Source of the DNA: Moniliella sp. 'wahieum'
Taxonomy: Eukaryota > Basidiomycota > Moniliellomycetes > Moniliellales > Moniliellaceae
Length of the DNA stretch: 64,000 bases
Direction: 5' to 3'
Assembly: GCA_003971905.1 (NCBI GenBank)
Contig: RSEE01000020.1
Location: forward strand, 558,001 to 622,000
Shown here: piece after piece, positions 1-11,620 of the stretch
Layout of the letters: the number at the start of each line of letters is the position of its first letter
Numbering within the stretch: the stretch's first letter is position 1
Translations under genes and position numbers: made by a program
The notes under the pieces: generated by a model
The model's database searches: none
What the model was told of the DNA's origin: nothing
The model's input: the letters and a program-made list of their open reading frames with translations, nothing else

Positions 1-506
1 ATGAGGCTCGGGTCCCATGGGGGCACCTCTTTTTTAGGTGGGGAGTGGACGGCAGCAGTGGGTGCTCCTGGGGGAGGTGGGGGTGGAGGGTTTGAAGATG
101 GAGAGGGAACGGAGGCGGGGGCAGGAGCCGTAATGGGGCTGGATGCAAGTGCAGACGCAGGTGCAGAGACAGACACAGGTGCGGACGCAGGTGCGGACGC
201 AGGTGCGGATGCGGATGCGGGAGCGGGAGCGGGCTCGGAAGCCGAAACAAGCGCGGGGGCGGAGCGGGGGCGGACGCGGGGCGGACGCGGGGGCGGACTC
301 GGTTGGGTTGGAAAAATAAGTGGCGGAGGCGACTGGGGTGGGTGAGGTTGTACATCAGAGGCGGTGGTGGGATGGGTGGCGGTGATGGTATTGGTGGAGA
401 GGGCCGCATCTCCCGGGTCGGCGACAGCGGGTGCTGCCGCGGGCGCCGCGGCTGGATCCGAAGCGGGAGGGAGTGGCGCAGGCAGGGGTGGTGGTGATGG
501 GCTCAT
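1..506 (-). CDS. Pro/Ala-rich protein, N-terminal part (runs off the left edge)
   Basis: An open frame runs leftwards from an ATG at 506, preceded in frame by a TAG at 519-521, to the window edge without a stop (168 codons seen). The visible part is low complexity. It starts MSPSPPPLPAPLPPASD, continues through a stretch rich in Ser-Ala-Pro repeats (about residues 90-130), and ends with a more ordinary PPKKEVPPWDPSL. No domain is visible, so no function can be assigned. Such disordered N-termini are common in basidiomycete regulatory proteins. The gene is divergent from the casein kinase gene at 1254, with about 750 bp between the starts. The opposite frame is also long, but its Gly/Ala/Asp repeats look like an antisense shadow. 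Moderate confidence that this is a real gene. Confidence 0.5.
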   Translation of the reverse strand, partial: MSPSPPPLPAPLPPASDPAAAPAAAPAVADPGDAALSTNTITATHPTTASDVQPHPPQSPPPLIFPTQPSPPPRPPRVRPRSAPALVSASEPAPAPASASAPASAPASAPVSVSAPASALASSPITAPAPASVPSPSSNPPPPPPPGAPTAAVHSPPKKEVPPWDPSL

Positions 507-1253
507 TCTGGACAGCGTCTACGGGGGAGTGTGGCGCAGCAAGTAGGGCACGTCGGCGTGGGCTGGCGGCGGCGGCGGTGGTGCTGAGGGTGGCGGTGGT
601 GGTGGTGGAGCAGAGGCAAAAAAAACGCGGCGGCCAGACGCGACGCCAGGACTGAAGCCGGGGCACGTCACGCGTCACGCGTGGGTGTGGCGCGAGCCAA
701 CGCGGCTGTCACCCCACCGGCACGCTCCCGCACAGGGGCAGTGTGGCTGCGGCTTCCGTGTGACGATGGCATCACAGATGACATCACTGAGCGGCCCCTT
801 GCAGGGCGGAATGAGGGCGCGCGTTCCGCCTGGCCCCCGTGAGCGAGGCGAGCGCGTAATTTAACTGTTCAGCCCACAGCAAGTACGAAGTACACTACAC
901 CGTCCCACCATTGAGCGGACGCAGGGCAGGGAATGCCTGCTTCGCCAAGCGGGGGCGACGCGGGGCAGTGGTGGGGGTGAGAATACGGCAGGGGGGAGAA
1001 GAAAGGGCCAACTGAGGCAGGAGCGCAGCATCCCCGATGGTATATGAAGCGATGGATGGATGATCCGGCGATGGATGACTGGGCTAGCAAACTCTAGCCT
1101 CGGGGGTACGTAAGCCGCCGCTTACGTGGTCGTTGTCTTCAGTTGAACATTTGCACTGGGAAGCCCCCGCGCCCGCTCGGCCCCGCCCGCCATCGCCATT
1201 GCTCGTCCGTCTCTGTCCTGCGCCCCACCACACCCTCTCGTTCTACTGCTCTC
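507..1253. promoter_or_regulatory. Divergent intergenic region
   Basis: About 750 bp between two divergent starts. It is G-rich near 550-610 and carries a CGTCACG heptamer tandem at about 666-684. The CT-rich tract just before 1254 fits a fungal 5' leader for the kinase gene. No small ORF or RNA gene is supported. Confidence 0.5.
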
Positions 1254-2547
1254 ATGTCGGGTCCACCCGGCACTGGCGCCCGCAGCGTTGCGCGCGTGTA
1301 CGCCGACGCCAACGCCCTCCTGGGCCGCGCGTGGTGGGACTATGACAATGTGAGTGTCCAGTGGGGCTCCCAAGACCATTACGAGATCCTACGCAAGGTC
1401 GGCCGCGGCAAGTACTCCGAGGTGTTTGAAGGGGTCAATGTCGGTGGCGTTCAGCCTGCCCAGAAAACCTGTTCCCGTCCCTGGTACCAACGCGGCTGCT
1501 GCGTCGACGTCGGAGCCTGCGTCTGGCCCGACGGGCCCAGCCACTGGACCGCCGGCCAAGTGCTCATCAAGGTGCTCAAGCCGTCAAGAAAAAGAAATCA
1601 AGCGCGAAATCAAGATTTTGCAGAACCTGGCTGGCGGGCCTAACGTGGTGGGACTTCTCGATGTGGTGCGCGCCCACAGGTACGTGCCTTCTTCATCTCT
1701 TTCTTGACTCTGGCGTTCGCCATGCCACGCGCACCGTACTAACCCTCTCGTCCCCCAACTCCCCGCTTGCAGTCCAAGACGCCCTCGATCATCACCGAGT
1801 ATGTCAACAACACCGACTTCAAAGTCCTCTACCCGCGCCTTACCGACTTTGACGTGCGCTACTACCTGTTTGAGCTGCTCAAGGTATGTTTGTTCTCCCC
1901 TTGAGGCGCAGCGAGGAAAGATGGATGCGTACTGACATTTGAGGTTGGATGCTAGGCGCTGGACTTTTGCCATTCACGGGGCATCATGCACCGCGACGTG
2001 AAGCCGCATAATGTGATGATTGACCACGAAAAGCGCACGCTGCGCCTGATCGACTGGGGGCTCGCCGAATTCTACCACCCGTACACGGAGTACAATGTAC
2101 GCGTCGCGTCGCGTTACTTTAAGGGCCCCGAGCTGCTTGTGGACTTTCAAGAGTACGACTACAGTCTGGACATGTGGTCGCTTGGCTGTGTGCTAGCCTC
2201 GATGATTTTCCGCAAAGAGCCGTTTTTCCAAGGGAGGGACAACTACGACCAACTGGTCAAGATTGGCAAGGTCCTCGGTACCGACAGTCTCTATGTCTAC
2301 CTCAACAAGTACGACATTGAGCTGGACGCGCACTACGATAAGATCCTCAGTTACTACCCCCGTAAGGCATGGGACCGCTTTGTCACCCCCGACAACCAGC
2401 GCTACATTTCCCCGAGGCACTTGACTTTTTGGACAAGCTCCTGCGCTACGACCACCAAGACCGGCTCACTGCTCAAGAGGCCAGGCGCACCCGTACTTTG
2501 ACCCTGTCAACCCAGCCAAGGCGCAGGGCTCCGCGGTCTGGGTCTGA
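1254..2547 (+). CDS. CKA1: Casein kinase 2 catalytic subunit alpha
   Basis: Serine/threonine kinase CK2 alpha, the acidophilic catalytic subunit that works with CK2 beta in nucleus and cytosol. Visible motifs in order: family N-terminus ARVYADAN...[18 protein letters not shown], glycine loop [17 protein letters not shown] with the ATP lysine, catalytic [10 protein letters not shown], the CK2-typical DWG (LIDWGLAEF in place of DFG), activation loop [13 protein letters not shown], and C-lobe [14 protein letters not shown]. Introns: 1680-1772 and 1884-1955. About 35 extra residues rich in Pro, Ala, Thr and Ser sit between the glycine loop and the ATP lysine. The frame is broken at CC 1581-1582, the A-run near 1590, CCC 1673-1675, CCCC 2410-2413 and GG 2484-2485. 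In each case one added base restores the family sequence, so sequencing error is likely. Stop chosen at 2545-2547 after [19 protein letters not shown]. Confidence 0.95.
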
Positions 2548-5024
2548 GGTCTGAGGTCTGATCTGGAAGCATCGCTGCACCACTGCATTACTAGTCGTTA
2601 GTCACTCTCCATTGAATATTGACGTGTTGAACGTCGACGTTGGATGGGGATGGAATTGATTTATGATCAGTGTTCCGGCTATGTTGGTCCTGCGGCGGCG
2701 GCGGGCCACGAATGGGGGGGGGAGACTGTTGGTTTCGCCCTATTTTTGCTAAATGGTACTATGTGAGCTATAAGCCAGAACACTTGTGGATCAGGAAGAA
2801 GGAAGGGTGAGAGAGAAACGCGGGAGGTGATAGTCACGGCCCCTGAAGAGAGGAGATGCACATCATGATATCGATGATGAAAAAGACATTGAAAAGGAAT
2901 ATGGGCTTGAACAGCTTGTACTTAGTAGTAGTTATATTATCAACACAGAGTGTGCAGGCGGAGAGCTCCTTATACACAAGGAACTAGCTCTCATGCTAAT
3001 AAGCCCCAATGCCATTCTCTTTCCCCACCTCGATACTTTCTTTGCCACCAGGAGAACTATGACCCGTGTGGGACTGTGGCCCCCCAAAAATCCTGAACGG
3101 ATCGATTGAATACCAGCTTTTTTGGACCAGGGGCGGCAGGCATGTTGGCCGCGAACCGATATATCAGTTGTCCGGTTCGAATGCGGGGCAGATAGAAAGA
3201 GCTTGTTCAAGGTGGCAGTAACTCTAGTGACTAGCTTCTTTTGTTTGAGTTGTCTCTAATCTTCTCTTCTCTAAGGCCTAACACCCAAAACTTTTGCCTT
3301 GTCTACGTAGACTCCGCCGCTTAGCTACTCACTATAACCAACAGCAAAACAATCACCAACTCGATCTCTGCCAACAGCAAAAGTGTGCCGACAGTTAATC
3401 GGAGAAGCGGCACCTTTGGGGCAGTGTGGCTATTACGCGCGGGGGTGCATTTGCGTACTGGCGCCCTCTGTTGCTTTCAATCTTTAGCCCTCGCTGATGG
3501 TTTCTTGCTGATGCCGGTCATTGAGATTGAGTACCGGTACCGAGTACTGAGCACCGACTACCCCGCGGAGGACTGTGCGCCCATCACTTCTTTTGTTAGA
3601 AATCTATTCAATAACTACGAAGGGATGTGCGGTCGGGACTGTGGCTATGAGCGGTAGCCGCATCTCATCCACGTAGGGGTCGTGTTCTTTGCCCGTCTCG
3701 CCCGGGTCTGCATGATGGTGTTGTGACTTCTGATGCCCTCAGACCTCACTCTTTTTGGGCAACATTTCCTTGGCATCTCTGGCTTATTGTGTCTAGTACG
3801 TTCTACTGTCATCCGTTAGGGCCCGACTCTATTGAATCTCTATCTCCGTCAGGCTCCTTTCTTAAAGAGAATTACCCTCTGTTATCGTCCTCTCTTCTCT
3901 CACAATGAGTCATATTCATCGAGTGGAAAGAGGCGAGGTATAAGTTCCTCTCGGAGAAAGAAAAAGGTCAATATGCGAGCCGCGTCGCATGGAAGAAAGT
4001 AGGAAAGATATAGACAGAGAGGGGGAAGTCAATGAGTGAACCAAGGAGGGTGCTATAGTGGCCTCTGTGACGAAGTCACTGATTGACTACGTGTTTCCCT
4101 TTTGATACGGGTCTTCTATGATGCTCTTCATGCATCATGCTCCACGACACGCGGCCCCTTTTGCAATACCACAGAGAGATTTTCCTATCGCATACACAAG
4201 AGACATGCTGACGGCGTATAGTATTTGAGCACGCGCATGAACATCTCCCCCTCTGCATTTGTACTTTTATAAGCAACTGCAGTTAATACCCAGTTGAGTC
4301 CTCCCTTCTTTCATTGTGTGCCCATCGATCCAATAAAAGCCGGTACCATTGCAGCCTATCGGCGACTCTCACTCTCACCGGTCTCACCGACTATGCCAAT
4401 TTCTCTGTGCGCCTACTCTTCTTGCGCGCTTCAGAACCATGCTATCCATCTTGCCCGGGACGAGGAAACGAAAAACAAACAAACAGACAAAAACTATGAT
4501 CTGATTCGCCAACATGACACGCACGCCAGTGCATGCAGTGGTTGCCGACAATAATCGGTGATGCATATGACCAGCGCGGCAAGAGGCCGTGGGCTGGGGC
4601 GTACAGAAGGACAGGACGGGTAAATGTATGCGTACGGGTGGCCGGGAAGGAAGAAAGGCCAAAAGGGTGGAAGGGGGGGGGGGAGGGAGGGGATTGGACC
4701 CAATGACTTTGGGGGGGGGAGTTGAGAGAACCCCAAGGAGGCAGGCAAGGTGCGGCAAGTGGCCGTGGACCGGTGCGAGGATGATGGATGATGCGGCAAG
4801 GTCAAAGGAAGAGTGTCATGAGGCGGGTGCGGCAAGAGGCCGTGGACCCGTGCGGGAGAAGCGTACAAATACAGCACCCGAAGGAGCAAGTCGTTTCGCG
4901 TGACAGGTGCGACAAGAGGCCGGGGACCTTGGTCACGAGGCCAACGGAGCACCAGCGATCATAGATCGTAGGCGTTGAGATAGAAAACGAGGGGAAGGAT
5001 AAGCGACACTGGTAGTAGAGTACT
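2548..5024. other. Long intergenic region, no gene recognised
   Basis: Nearly 2.5 kb between the 3' ends of CKA1 and the ornithine aminotransferase gene, which converge. The stretch from about 2560 to 4560 is clearly more AT-rich than its surroundings and holds only short unconvincing ORFs. It could be an old insertion. A family of short repeats lies at 4576-4925. The T-loop-like GGTTCGAA at 3173 lacks the rest of a tRNA. Confidence 0.5.
4576..4925 (+). repeat. Four copies of a ~20-bp motif
   Basis: The motif GTGCGGCAAGAGGCCGTGG occurs, with one to three changes, at about 4576, 4750, 4827 and 4905. The last three copies are spaced about 77-78 bp apart, while the DNA between them is not alike. 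The copies lie just beyond the 3' end of the ornithine aminotransferase gene. Confidence 0.6.
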
Positions 5025-6383
5025 TTAGTGCGCCTCATCGCCCGGAATGGTTTCGACCGTGTCAAAATCGGTCAGAGCAGCCGCGATGGCCTTCACTCCC
5101 TGAGCCAACTCTTCGCGCGAGATGACAAGCGGCGGGGCAAGACGAATGATGTTTTCGTGGGTGGGCTTGGCGAGCAAGCCATGTTCCTTCAATAGCAAGC
5201 ACAGCTGCCATGCCGAGCGGCCTTCTTGGACTGCGTCTTGTCAATCACAATCGCGTTCAACAGTCCGCGACCACGAACGGTGGTCAAGGCCGGGAACTGG
5301 GGCTTGAGCTTCTCCAGCTCGGCACGGAAAAACTCGCCCAGCTCCTGAGCCCGGTCCGCCAACTTCTCGTCCACTAGCACGTCCAAGGCAGCAATTGCCG
5401 CCGCCGAGCCAAGGGGGTTGCCACCATACGTACTGCCATGCTCGCCCGGCTTGATGCACAGCATCACCTCCTTGTCGGCCAGGACAGCGCTGACGGGGTA
5501 CACGCCCCCGCTCAATGCCTTGCCCAGAGTAATCATGTCGGGCCGGATGCCGTCCCAGTCGCAAGCTAGCATCTTGCCCGTCCGCGCCAGGCCGGTCTGG
5601 ATTTCGTCGCAAATGAGCAAAACATTGTGCTTCTTGCACAGCTCCTGTACGCGACGGAGGTATCCCTCGGGAGGGACGACGATCCCCGCCTCGCCTTGGA
5701 TTGGCTCCACAAGGAAGGCGGCCTCCTTGCCGTACTTGTCCAGGGCGCGCTCCAGGTCCTCCGCATGCCCAAAGCGAATCAAGTGGTCGTCCACAATAGG
5801 TCCCACACCTTCAAGGAAAGGGCCAAATCCACCGCGGCTCTCAGGGTCCGTGCTCATCGAGATGACACCAAGAGTGCGACCATGGAAGTTGCCGTCGACC
5901 GAGAAGATCTTGGCCTTGTCTGCGGGCACACCCTTCTTCTCGTACGCCCACTTGCGGGCCAACTTCAATGCCGTCTCGACCGCCTCGGCACCCGTGTTCA
6001 TCGGGAGCATCATATCGTACCCAAATAGCTTGGTCACCTTCTCCGCAAAGGGAGCAAAAGTCGAGTTGTAGAATGCGCGGCTGGACAACGTAAGCTTTTG
6101 CGCTTGCTCCGTCAACGCGCCAACGATGCGCGGGTGGCAGTGACCCTGGTTGACGGCACTGTATGCGGACAAAAAGTCGAGGTACTCTTTGCCTTCAGGG
6201 TCCCACACCCGTGCGCCCTTCGCATGCTCAAAGACCACGGGAAGCGGATGGTAGCTGGTGCGGGTCCATCACGTTAGCATGTCCGAAGGTCAGGGTTAGT
6301 GCAAGAGGGCGAACGTACTTGTGAGCGCCATATTCGGCCTCAAGGCGGTAGATGTCGGTAGAGGAGAGGTGGGGAGCAGACAT
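5025..6383 (-). CDS. CAR2: Ornithine aminotransferase
   Basis: PLP-dependent ornithine delta-aminotransferase. It converts ornithine and 2-oxoglutarate to glutamate-5-semialdehyde and glutamate in arginine catabolism and proline synthesis. Exon 1 encodes [19 protein letters not shown]; intron 6255-6318. Family motifs: [45 protein letters not shown], the cofactor aspartate in [11 protein letters not shown], and the PLP lysine in [10 protein letters not shown]. The C-terminus [18 protein letters not shown] and ...[11 protein letters not shown] then leads to the stop at 5025-5027. About 430 residues, the full family length, with no mitochondrial targeting peptide, which fits the cytosolic fungal enzyme. 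There is one frame break near 5219-5222 (a CC that should be CCC), and the C-terminal 65 residues are intact beyond it. Converges on CKA1. Confidence 0.95.
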
Positions 6384-7442
6384 TGGGCGGAAAGGAGCAG
6401 TTCGCTGGTCGTCCTGGTGGGGATAGATGATGGTGGGGGGAGGGCGCCGCTTGAGGAAGAAGCCGGGTGCGGGTCAAGTACCCCCTCGGACGTGGCCAGG
6501 CCACGCCACCTTCCGGCCACGGGACACTGCCGCCGTGGGAGCTGGAGGGGCCGTGCCAGAAGAATGGCTCCCAACCTGACGTCATACTGCCCCCGTGCCT
6601 GCGTCTTCCTGAGACACTGTCGCTGCGTCGTGCTGCCGCGCTGCGGCTGGGGGCAGCCCAGAGCGTGTGGGGCAAATGGCACCACCCGGTTCTTCTGCCA
6701 TCTTCGGTCGCATTCGCGTTGGCCAATTGCCACGGTCCTTGCCATGGTCTCTCTCTTGCCTTTGCCTGCATCCGCCGTAGGAACGTCTAACGGCGGCCAC
6801 CTGTGCCTGTCAGTACCCACAGACCCTAATAGTAAGGCAATGTTGTCGAGGACTCTCATTATGCTGGTTGTCCTGTTGCGCCGTGGATGCCACAGAAGAG
6901 CACACGTTCTTCGATGAGCATACTAGGTGTTTCCTACTACCTACTATCACAGTATTGTCCAGTCCTTGAGCGGTAGCACGCGGTATAACAGTGGCGGGAA
7001 GATCCGGGGGCCATGGGGAGCACAAAACCTGGTTGTTAGTCGGTGGTTCCTCGTACATGGTACAATGTACATGGTACGTGGTACGTGGTGCGTGGTACGT
7101 GGTGGTGGTACGTGGTACATGGTACGTGGGGTACCTCATGGATGTCCTCAATTATGGGAGAAAATGGTATGGACATTCCTGGCACTGTATAATAAACGAA
7201 AGGAAGGCTTAAGCGAGCCCAGTACCGTTTCAAGAGGACAGAAGAGTGATCGGGACATGCAAGTAAACCGCTCGGACTGTAAAAAGGTGCGGCTTGGGAA
7301 AGCGCGGTGGCGAGTCCCTTTCTCCATCCTCGCTCGACTCGTTGGGGAAAGGAGGAACGGAGACAGAGGCAGAGACGGGGACAGTGAGGGAGACAGTGAG
7401 GGATACCAATGAGGAGACGGAGGGGGGGGGGGGGACAAGGAG
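6384..7442. other. Upstream region of CAR2
   Basis: About 1.06 kb between the CAR2 start and the 3' end of the transporter gene, both on the minus strand. It should hold the CAR2 promoter. Overlapping long frames at 6296-6917 on both strands show no family signature. The left part carries the GTACGTG tandem tract. Confidence 0.5.
7052..7134. repeat. Heptanucleotide tandem GTACGTG/GTACATG
   Basis: About ten degenerate copies of a 7-bp unit (GTACGTG, GTGCGTG, GTACATG) in tandem, ending in GGGGTACC. Long chance ORFs rich in Tyr-Val or Thr-Tyr-His-Val-Pro across it are products of the repeat. Confidence 0.8.
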
Positions 7443-9466
7443 TCAAACCTCGGCGCGTGCCCTGACCATGTCGAAGTAAGATTCTTGGTGAGTCGGCGGA
7501 AGGCCTTGCCCCAGATCATCATGGGGATACAGAGCAGAATAAAGAAGAGGTCCAGCACGGCACATGCGATCATCGTGTTCTCCACTCCCGACGCATCGAT
7601 CCATGGACCTGGACAGAGGAAATAACATTGTGGGTTAGTCATCTGAGATAGGACCATGGTGCATGGTGCATGATGCATGGCCCCAGATCGCACAAGCGAC
7701 AGCGCGACAGCAGGCACATAGGACACTAGGAAAGCGCGACGTACAACAGCAAATGTGAATCCACAAGCCATGCCGTTGTTGATCAATGCAATGCATGCCA
7801 TACCTACGCGACAGGTTGCGTCCCGGTCAGTCAGTCAGTACCACACATCTCTCACTGGAGGGAGTAGAACGTGAACGTAGAACGTAGAACGTAGAACGTA
7901 GAACGTAGAACGTAGAAGGTTCAAGTTAAACGAGACGAAGCCGACGTACCTTCCATCACACAGTCCGGGTAGGCCTCAGCGACGTACGTCATGGACAAAT
8001 CGCCGCAGCAACCGAATCCGAATCCAATGAATCCGAGGGCGACATACGGTGCGCCCCAGGACAACCTCTTGCGGTCCCGATACCAAATACGAGCATGCCG
8101 ACAAAACTAATGAACGCGGTGGGGATCATGAACCAGAGACGGTCTTCAGCTTCGCGGTGGCCCTGGCGGCGCCGCGCGAGCCAAATGACAAATTTATCAT
8201 TGAGGTACCCGCCATAGATGCAGCCCAGCACCGCGCCAATCAGACACGGCACATTCATGATCCCGTCGGCAGCGTCGCCATAGTTCCACGGTTCGTCGGT
8301 CCAGTTATCTTCCTCGAGGGTGAGGTAGAAGGAGAGCCAAGCGTCCTGCGCGCCCCATTGCAGGCCACTAAATAGGATGGCGGGGAAATGAGCATGCGAC
8401 AGGTCAAGCCAAACCGTTTGCAGTACTGCCAAAGCCAGTTCCTTTGAGGTTGTGGGCAAACGTGATGGGCTGGATGGATTGCCAGTAAGTTTTTCTCGGT
8501 TCGTGTGCTCGGGAGCCGGAGTGGGGCGCCAACGCACCCGATTCCACCAGCCTCGGCGATACCATGTCCCCCTTGGTATGCTTCTCCTTGTCCAGACTGG
8601 ATTTGGAGCCGGTCTCGTGCTCCGAGATGCGGGCGAGGCGGCCGTGTCCGGCACCAGAGGCTCGCGCTCGAACATTGTCTCCTCCATGCCAAACAAGAGA
8701 ACAAGAATGGTGCCTCCGGAAATGATGGTGGCCCACCATCCGATCCAGCGCCAGCCAAAAGTGTTACTGTCGGCAATGAAGCTAGCGATCAAGGGGCCAA
8801 TGTAGGTGCCCACCGAGGTGGCCAGCACATACCAGCCCAACGCGGAGCCACGCTGGTGGTCAAAAGACACGTCGGTCAAGGACAATTGCACATTGGCCTC
8901 GGCGCATGACTCGCTCGCGCCAACAAACAGTTGGTTCCAAATCGAGTCGCTGGGCGTCTCGGTCTTGGCGTACCAGATCGCGCCTGCCAAGCCCGAAAAC
9001 ATCGAGAGCAGGTACACGCACTTGCGTCCATACAGCCATGGCACGGGAGCCGTGAAGAAGGTGGCCAGGCCAATGGCGGCAACAAGACGCCTCTTAGTAG
9101 GATATCAGAAGCGGGTCAGCAGGCCTGCCGAGGGGGAGGAGGGAGGAGGGGGGGGGGGGGGGCATCAGGGATAAAAGAGACAGAGCGCATACGCATATGG
9201 CACGCGACACGTACCAGCTGCAGTGTTGGCGTAGGAATACGAGATGCCTAGGCTCCATGCCGGTCTGGCCCGAGCCGGCATCGTTGGAAGTGGCAGCGGT
9301 GAGGCCGGCAATGTAGCAGCACAGGAGGCCGTTCCAGAAGCGGCGGGTCCAGTGCCAGGTGAGCGGGTCGTTGGGGAGTCGGTGGGGATGGGGAGGAGGA
9401 TGAGTTGGCCGTCGTCGAGCAGATCCCACGTGCCGGGAAGCTCCTCCGTGTGCGCGACGAGGTCAT
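7443..9466 (-). CDS. MFS transporter, fungal DHA1/HOL1-like
   Basis: Integral membrane transporter of the major facilitator superfamily, probably a proton-coupled exporter or uptake carrier in the plasma membrane; the substrate is not predictable. N-terminus after the ATG at 9466: HTEELPGTWDLLDDGQL, then NDPLTWHWTRRFWNGLLC entering helix 1. A family motif follows (EANVQLSLTDVSFDHQRG, then GWYVLATSVGTYIGPL). A hydrophilic central loop (about 8440-8640) separates two six-helix halves, and C-terminal GPWIDASGVENTMI precedes the last helix and the stop at 7443-7445. Introns: 9091-9214, 7804-7949 (with a GAACGTA repeat) and about 7609-7744. There are several frame breaks, e.g. GG 9461-9462, AA 9081-9082 and near 7484, where one base restores the family sequence, plus less clear ones in the central loop and near 8030. 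Transport function is sure; the subfamily is an inference from the motif. Confidence 0.88.
7873..7917. repeat. Heptanucleotide tandem (GAACGTA)6
   Basis: Six perfect 7-bp copies (7873-7914) plus a partial one, inside the 7804-7949 intron of the MFS gene, where they do not affect coding. Confidence 0.9.
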
Positions 9467-11620
9467 GCGAGCGGCCAAGAGGGGGCAGAGGCAGGCGTGC
9501 GGAGGCGAAGAGGCAGGAGCAGGTGGAGGGAGGGTGGGTGGGAAGGCGGGGGGAAGGGATGGGTGCGAATGGGCAGGGTTAAGGGAAGACGGACGACGAC
9601 GGGACGGGACAAGGGCGGATGGCGGCGAGGTTGCGTTGAAAAGCACCAAGCCACAGCAGTGTTTGTGCCCTGGCTGACGGACTGCCGGACGGCTGCCTCT
9701 CTGCGAGCTCTCCTTGGGGGAAACGACGGGCGGAGCAGGGGCAGGGCCAGGGATCGGACGGCGGACTGCGCAGGAAGGGCAGGACAGGACAGGACAGGAC
9801 AGGACAGGCTGGGGACCTAGTATTCGGCGCTTGGCTCTGCGTTGGCTTGCTTCGCCAAGCCCCGCCTGGCACGGCGGCAGTGTGCACACGCCGATAAGGT
9901 ACAGAACGCACCCGTCTCAGATAATTTTTTCCGCCTCACGGTCACTCTTCGGCGCGTCAGCGCTCAGAGCGCTCAGAGTACCCGCTGAAACTTGCAAGCG
10001 GGAGGCTTGGTCCGCGGATCATCGATTGGCGGACATCGTCACCGATCCGCTACTTTGTCATTGCACTGCCCCTGTGCCCGTCGCCCACCCCCCCTCTCCC
10101 CGGGCACGCATCCGCGCGTACCGCTCCGGCTGAGCCAGTGGCCACTCGAACCAATAACCGTCCCCACACTTGAGCTTGACTCCACTCCAACGCCAACTCC
10201 GACCCCGCTGCATCCACGCACAATCCAATCACATGAATCACATCTTGGATCTTGGATCTTGCCTCCCTCTGCTCGGTGCCTCGCACGCTCGCCCCCCAAA
10301 CCTTTTCTTGCCGCTCGCAGCGCCATTGCACGCGCCATCTCCCAGTTCTGGGCACAGCGTTCGGCTCTGCGATTGGATCGATCTCATCTCCGAAGACACA
10401 TGTAGATCGCATTCTGTGTTCGTGCACAGTGGTACTAACACCGCCCCGCAATCCTATACGGCAGGCCTTAGTACTAAGTGATCGACGTTTGCCATTCTCC
10501 GTCCCTCCTCCTTCGTCCCTCGGGCATCAATGCATCACGTAGGCTTGGAAGAACAGGCCACGGGGGAGTGGCTGTGACCCAGGCGTCAGGTGTCCGGCGT
10601 CGGCCACAAAACGGCATGCCATCGACTGTGTGCCCGCTCCGCCTCTCTCTCGAATCGTCGGAGATATAGGGCAATCGGAACATGCTCTTCAGTAGCGTCC
10701 TTGCCATCCGCCGAGCGCGAGCGTAGCGCTATATGCGCCCGCAGCGCCTGAGCGCCTGAGCGCTTGAGCCCCACTCCTTACTCCATACTCAGTTTGAGTA
10801 CACCATCCTCGCATACCCCAGCTGATACAATGCCACTGGACAACCCGAGGGAGGAGCGACATGCTCCTTGTTCGTTGGTCGGTTACCCCGCCCATCATGT
10901 ACAACAGAGAGCAGAGAAGCCGCTGCCGGCTGGCGGTGTCTAAGCTCGCATCTCGGCGCCTAACGCGGCTGATAAAGCTAAGGCCAAAGGCCTACCAAGC
11001 GCTTGGGCTAAGCGCTCAGAAAGCAGACGTTCCTCTAACCCCTCTCGAAGCCTGGCCGGGCACTGCGAGGGAGATGCGGGGTAGTGTTCTGCGACGAAGG
11101 ATGGTGGATGGATGTCACATGTCAGGGTTTACGCGCGGTTACGGGGCAACGTGTAGCCCGAGCACAGCAGAGCGATCGGGTGGCCGGAGCTCGGCCGCCC
11201 GCCCGCTATTGCCGCGAGCGGCTGCTACCAGTGCCCTACCAGCAGGCCTCCGTGCATCATGCATCACGTGTCACGTGAGCGTGCCGAGTGTCCCATGTCC
11301 CATAGCATGCCACATGCCACGTGGGACCCGGCAACCCTAGACCCCAGCATGCAAGCTGCATGCGGCGGCTGCGGCACCCCCCAGCGGCGCTCCAGTGCTG
11401 GTGTGCGCACGGTATACACACTGCCCTCGCGCTGGCTTTTCGAACCCTACTTGCCCCCGTGCTGCGTGCTGCCCTGCCGACGGTAAGCACGCGGGTTGGC
11501 CGCATCGGGTTGGATTTGCCTCACCACATCTCGCGCGCCTGAGAGTCTCTTTGAGCTAAGGTCCATTGGACGGATTATCAGCACGCACCTCACCACTTGA
11601 TTTTCTACGTTTCCATCACC
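9467..11620. other. Intergenic region between divergent MFS and RPP2 genes
   Basis: About 2.15 kb with no recognisable gene. It contains a pentanucleotide tract at 9781-9808, an 8-bp tandem (GCGCCTGA) near 10738-10765, and GC-rich sequence. Promoters of both flanking genes should lie at its ends. A TACCCGCTGAA match to large-subunit rRNA near 9979 is too short to mean rDNA. Confidence 0.5.
9781..9808. repeat. Pentanucleotide tandem (AGGAC)5
   Basis: Five perfect AGGAC copies and a trailing AGG about 315 bp upstream of the transporter start. Confidence 0.9.

Noticed and set aside
1-345. Plus-strand frame with Ala-Asp-Ala-Gly repeats
   Set aside because: It is the antisense shadow of the Pro/Ala-rich minus-strand frame, which has a better start context and ends in non-repetitive sequence.
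3153-3200. tRNA-like T-loop GGTTCGAA
   Set aside because: The T stem does not pair, there is no A box or acceptor stem, and no cloverleaf can be drawn.
3143-3376. TGTTGG...CCAACA ends that recall a solo LTR of the Copia type
   Set aside because: No flanking target duplication (AGGCA against GCAAA), two equally good right ends, no second copy in the window and no internal domain. The match is too weak to list as a feature.
6296-6917. Overlapping 187- and 198-codon frames on both strands upstream of CAR2
   Set aside because: No family motif, composition of GC-rich non-coding DNA, and they overlap CAR2 exon 1 in another frame.
9975-9995. TACCCGCTGAA resembling the 5' start of 28S rRNA
   Set aside because: Only about 11 bases match and the following sequence diverges at once; chance.
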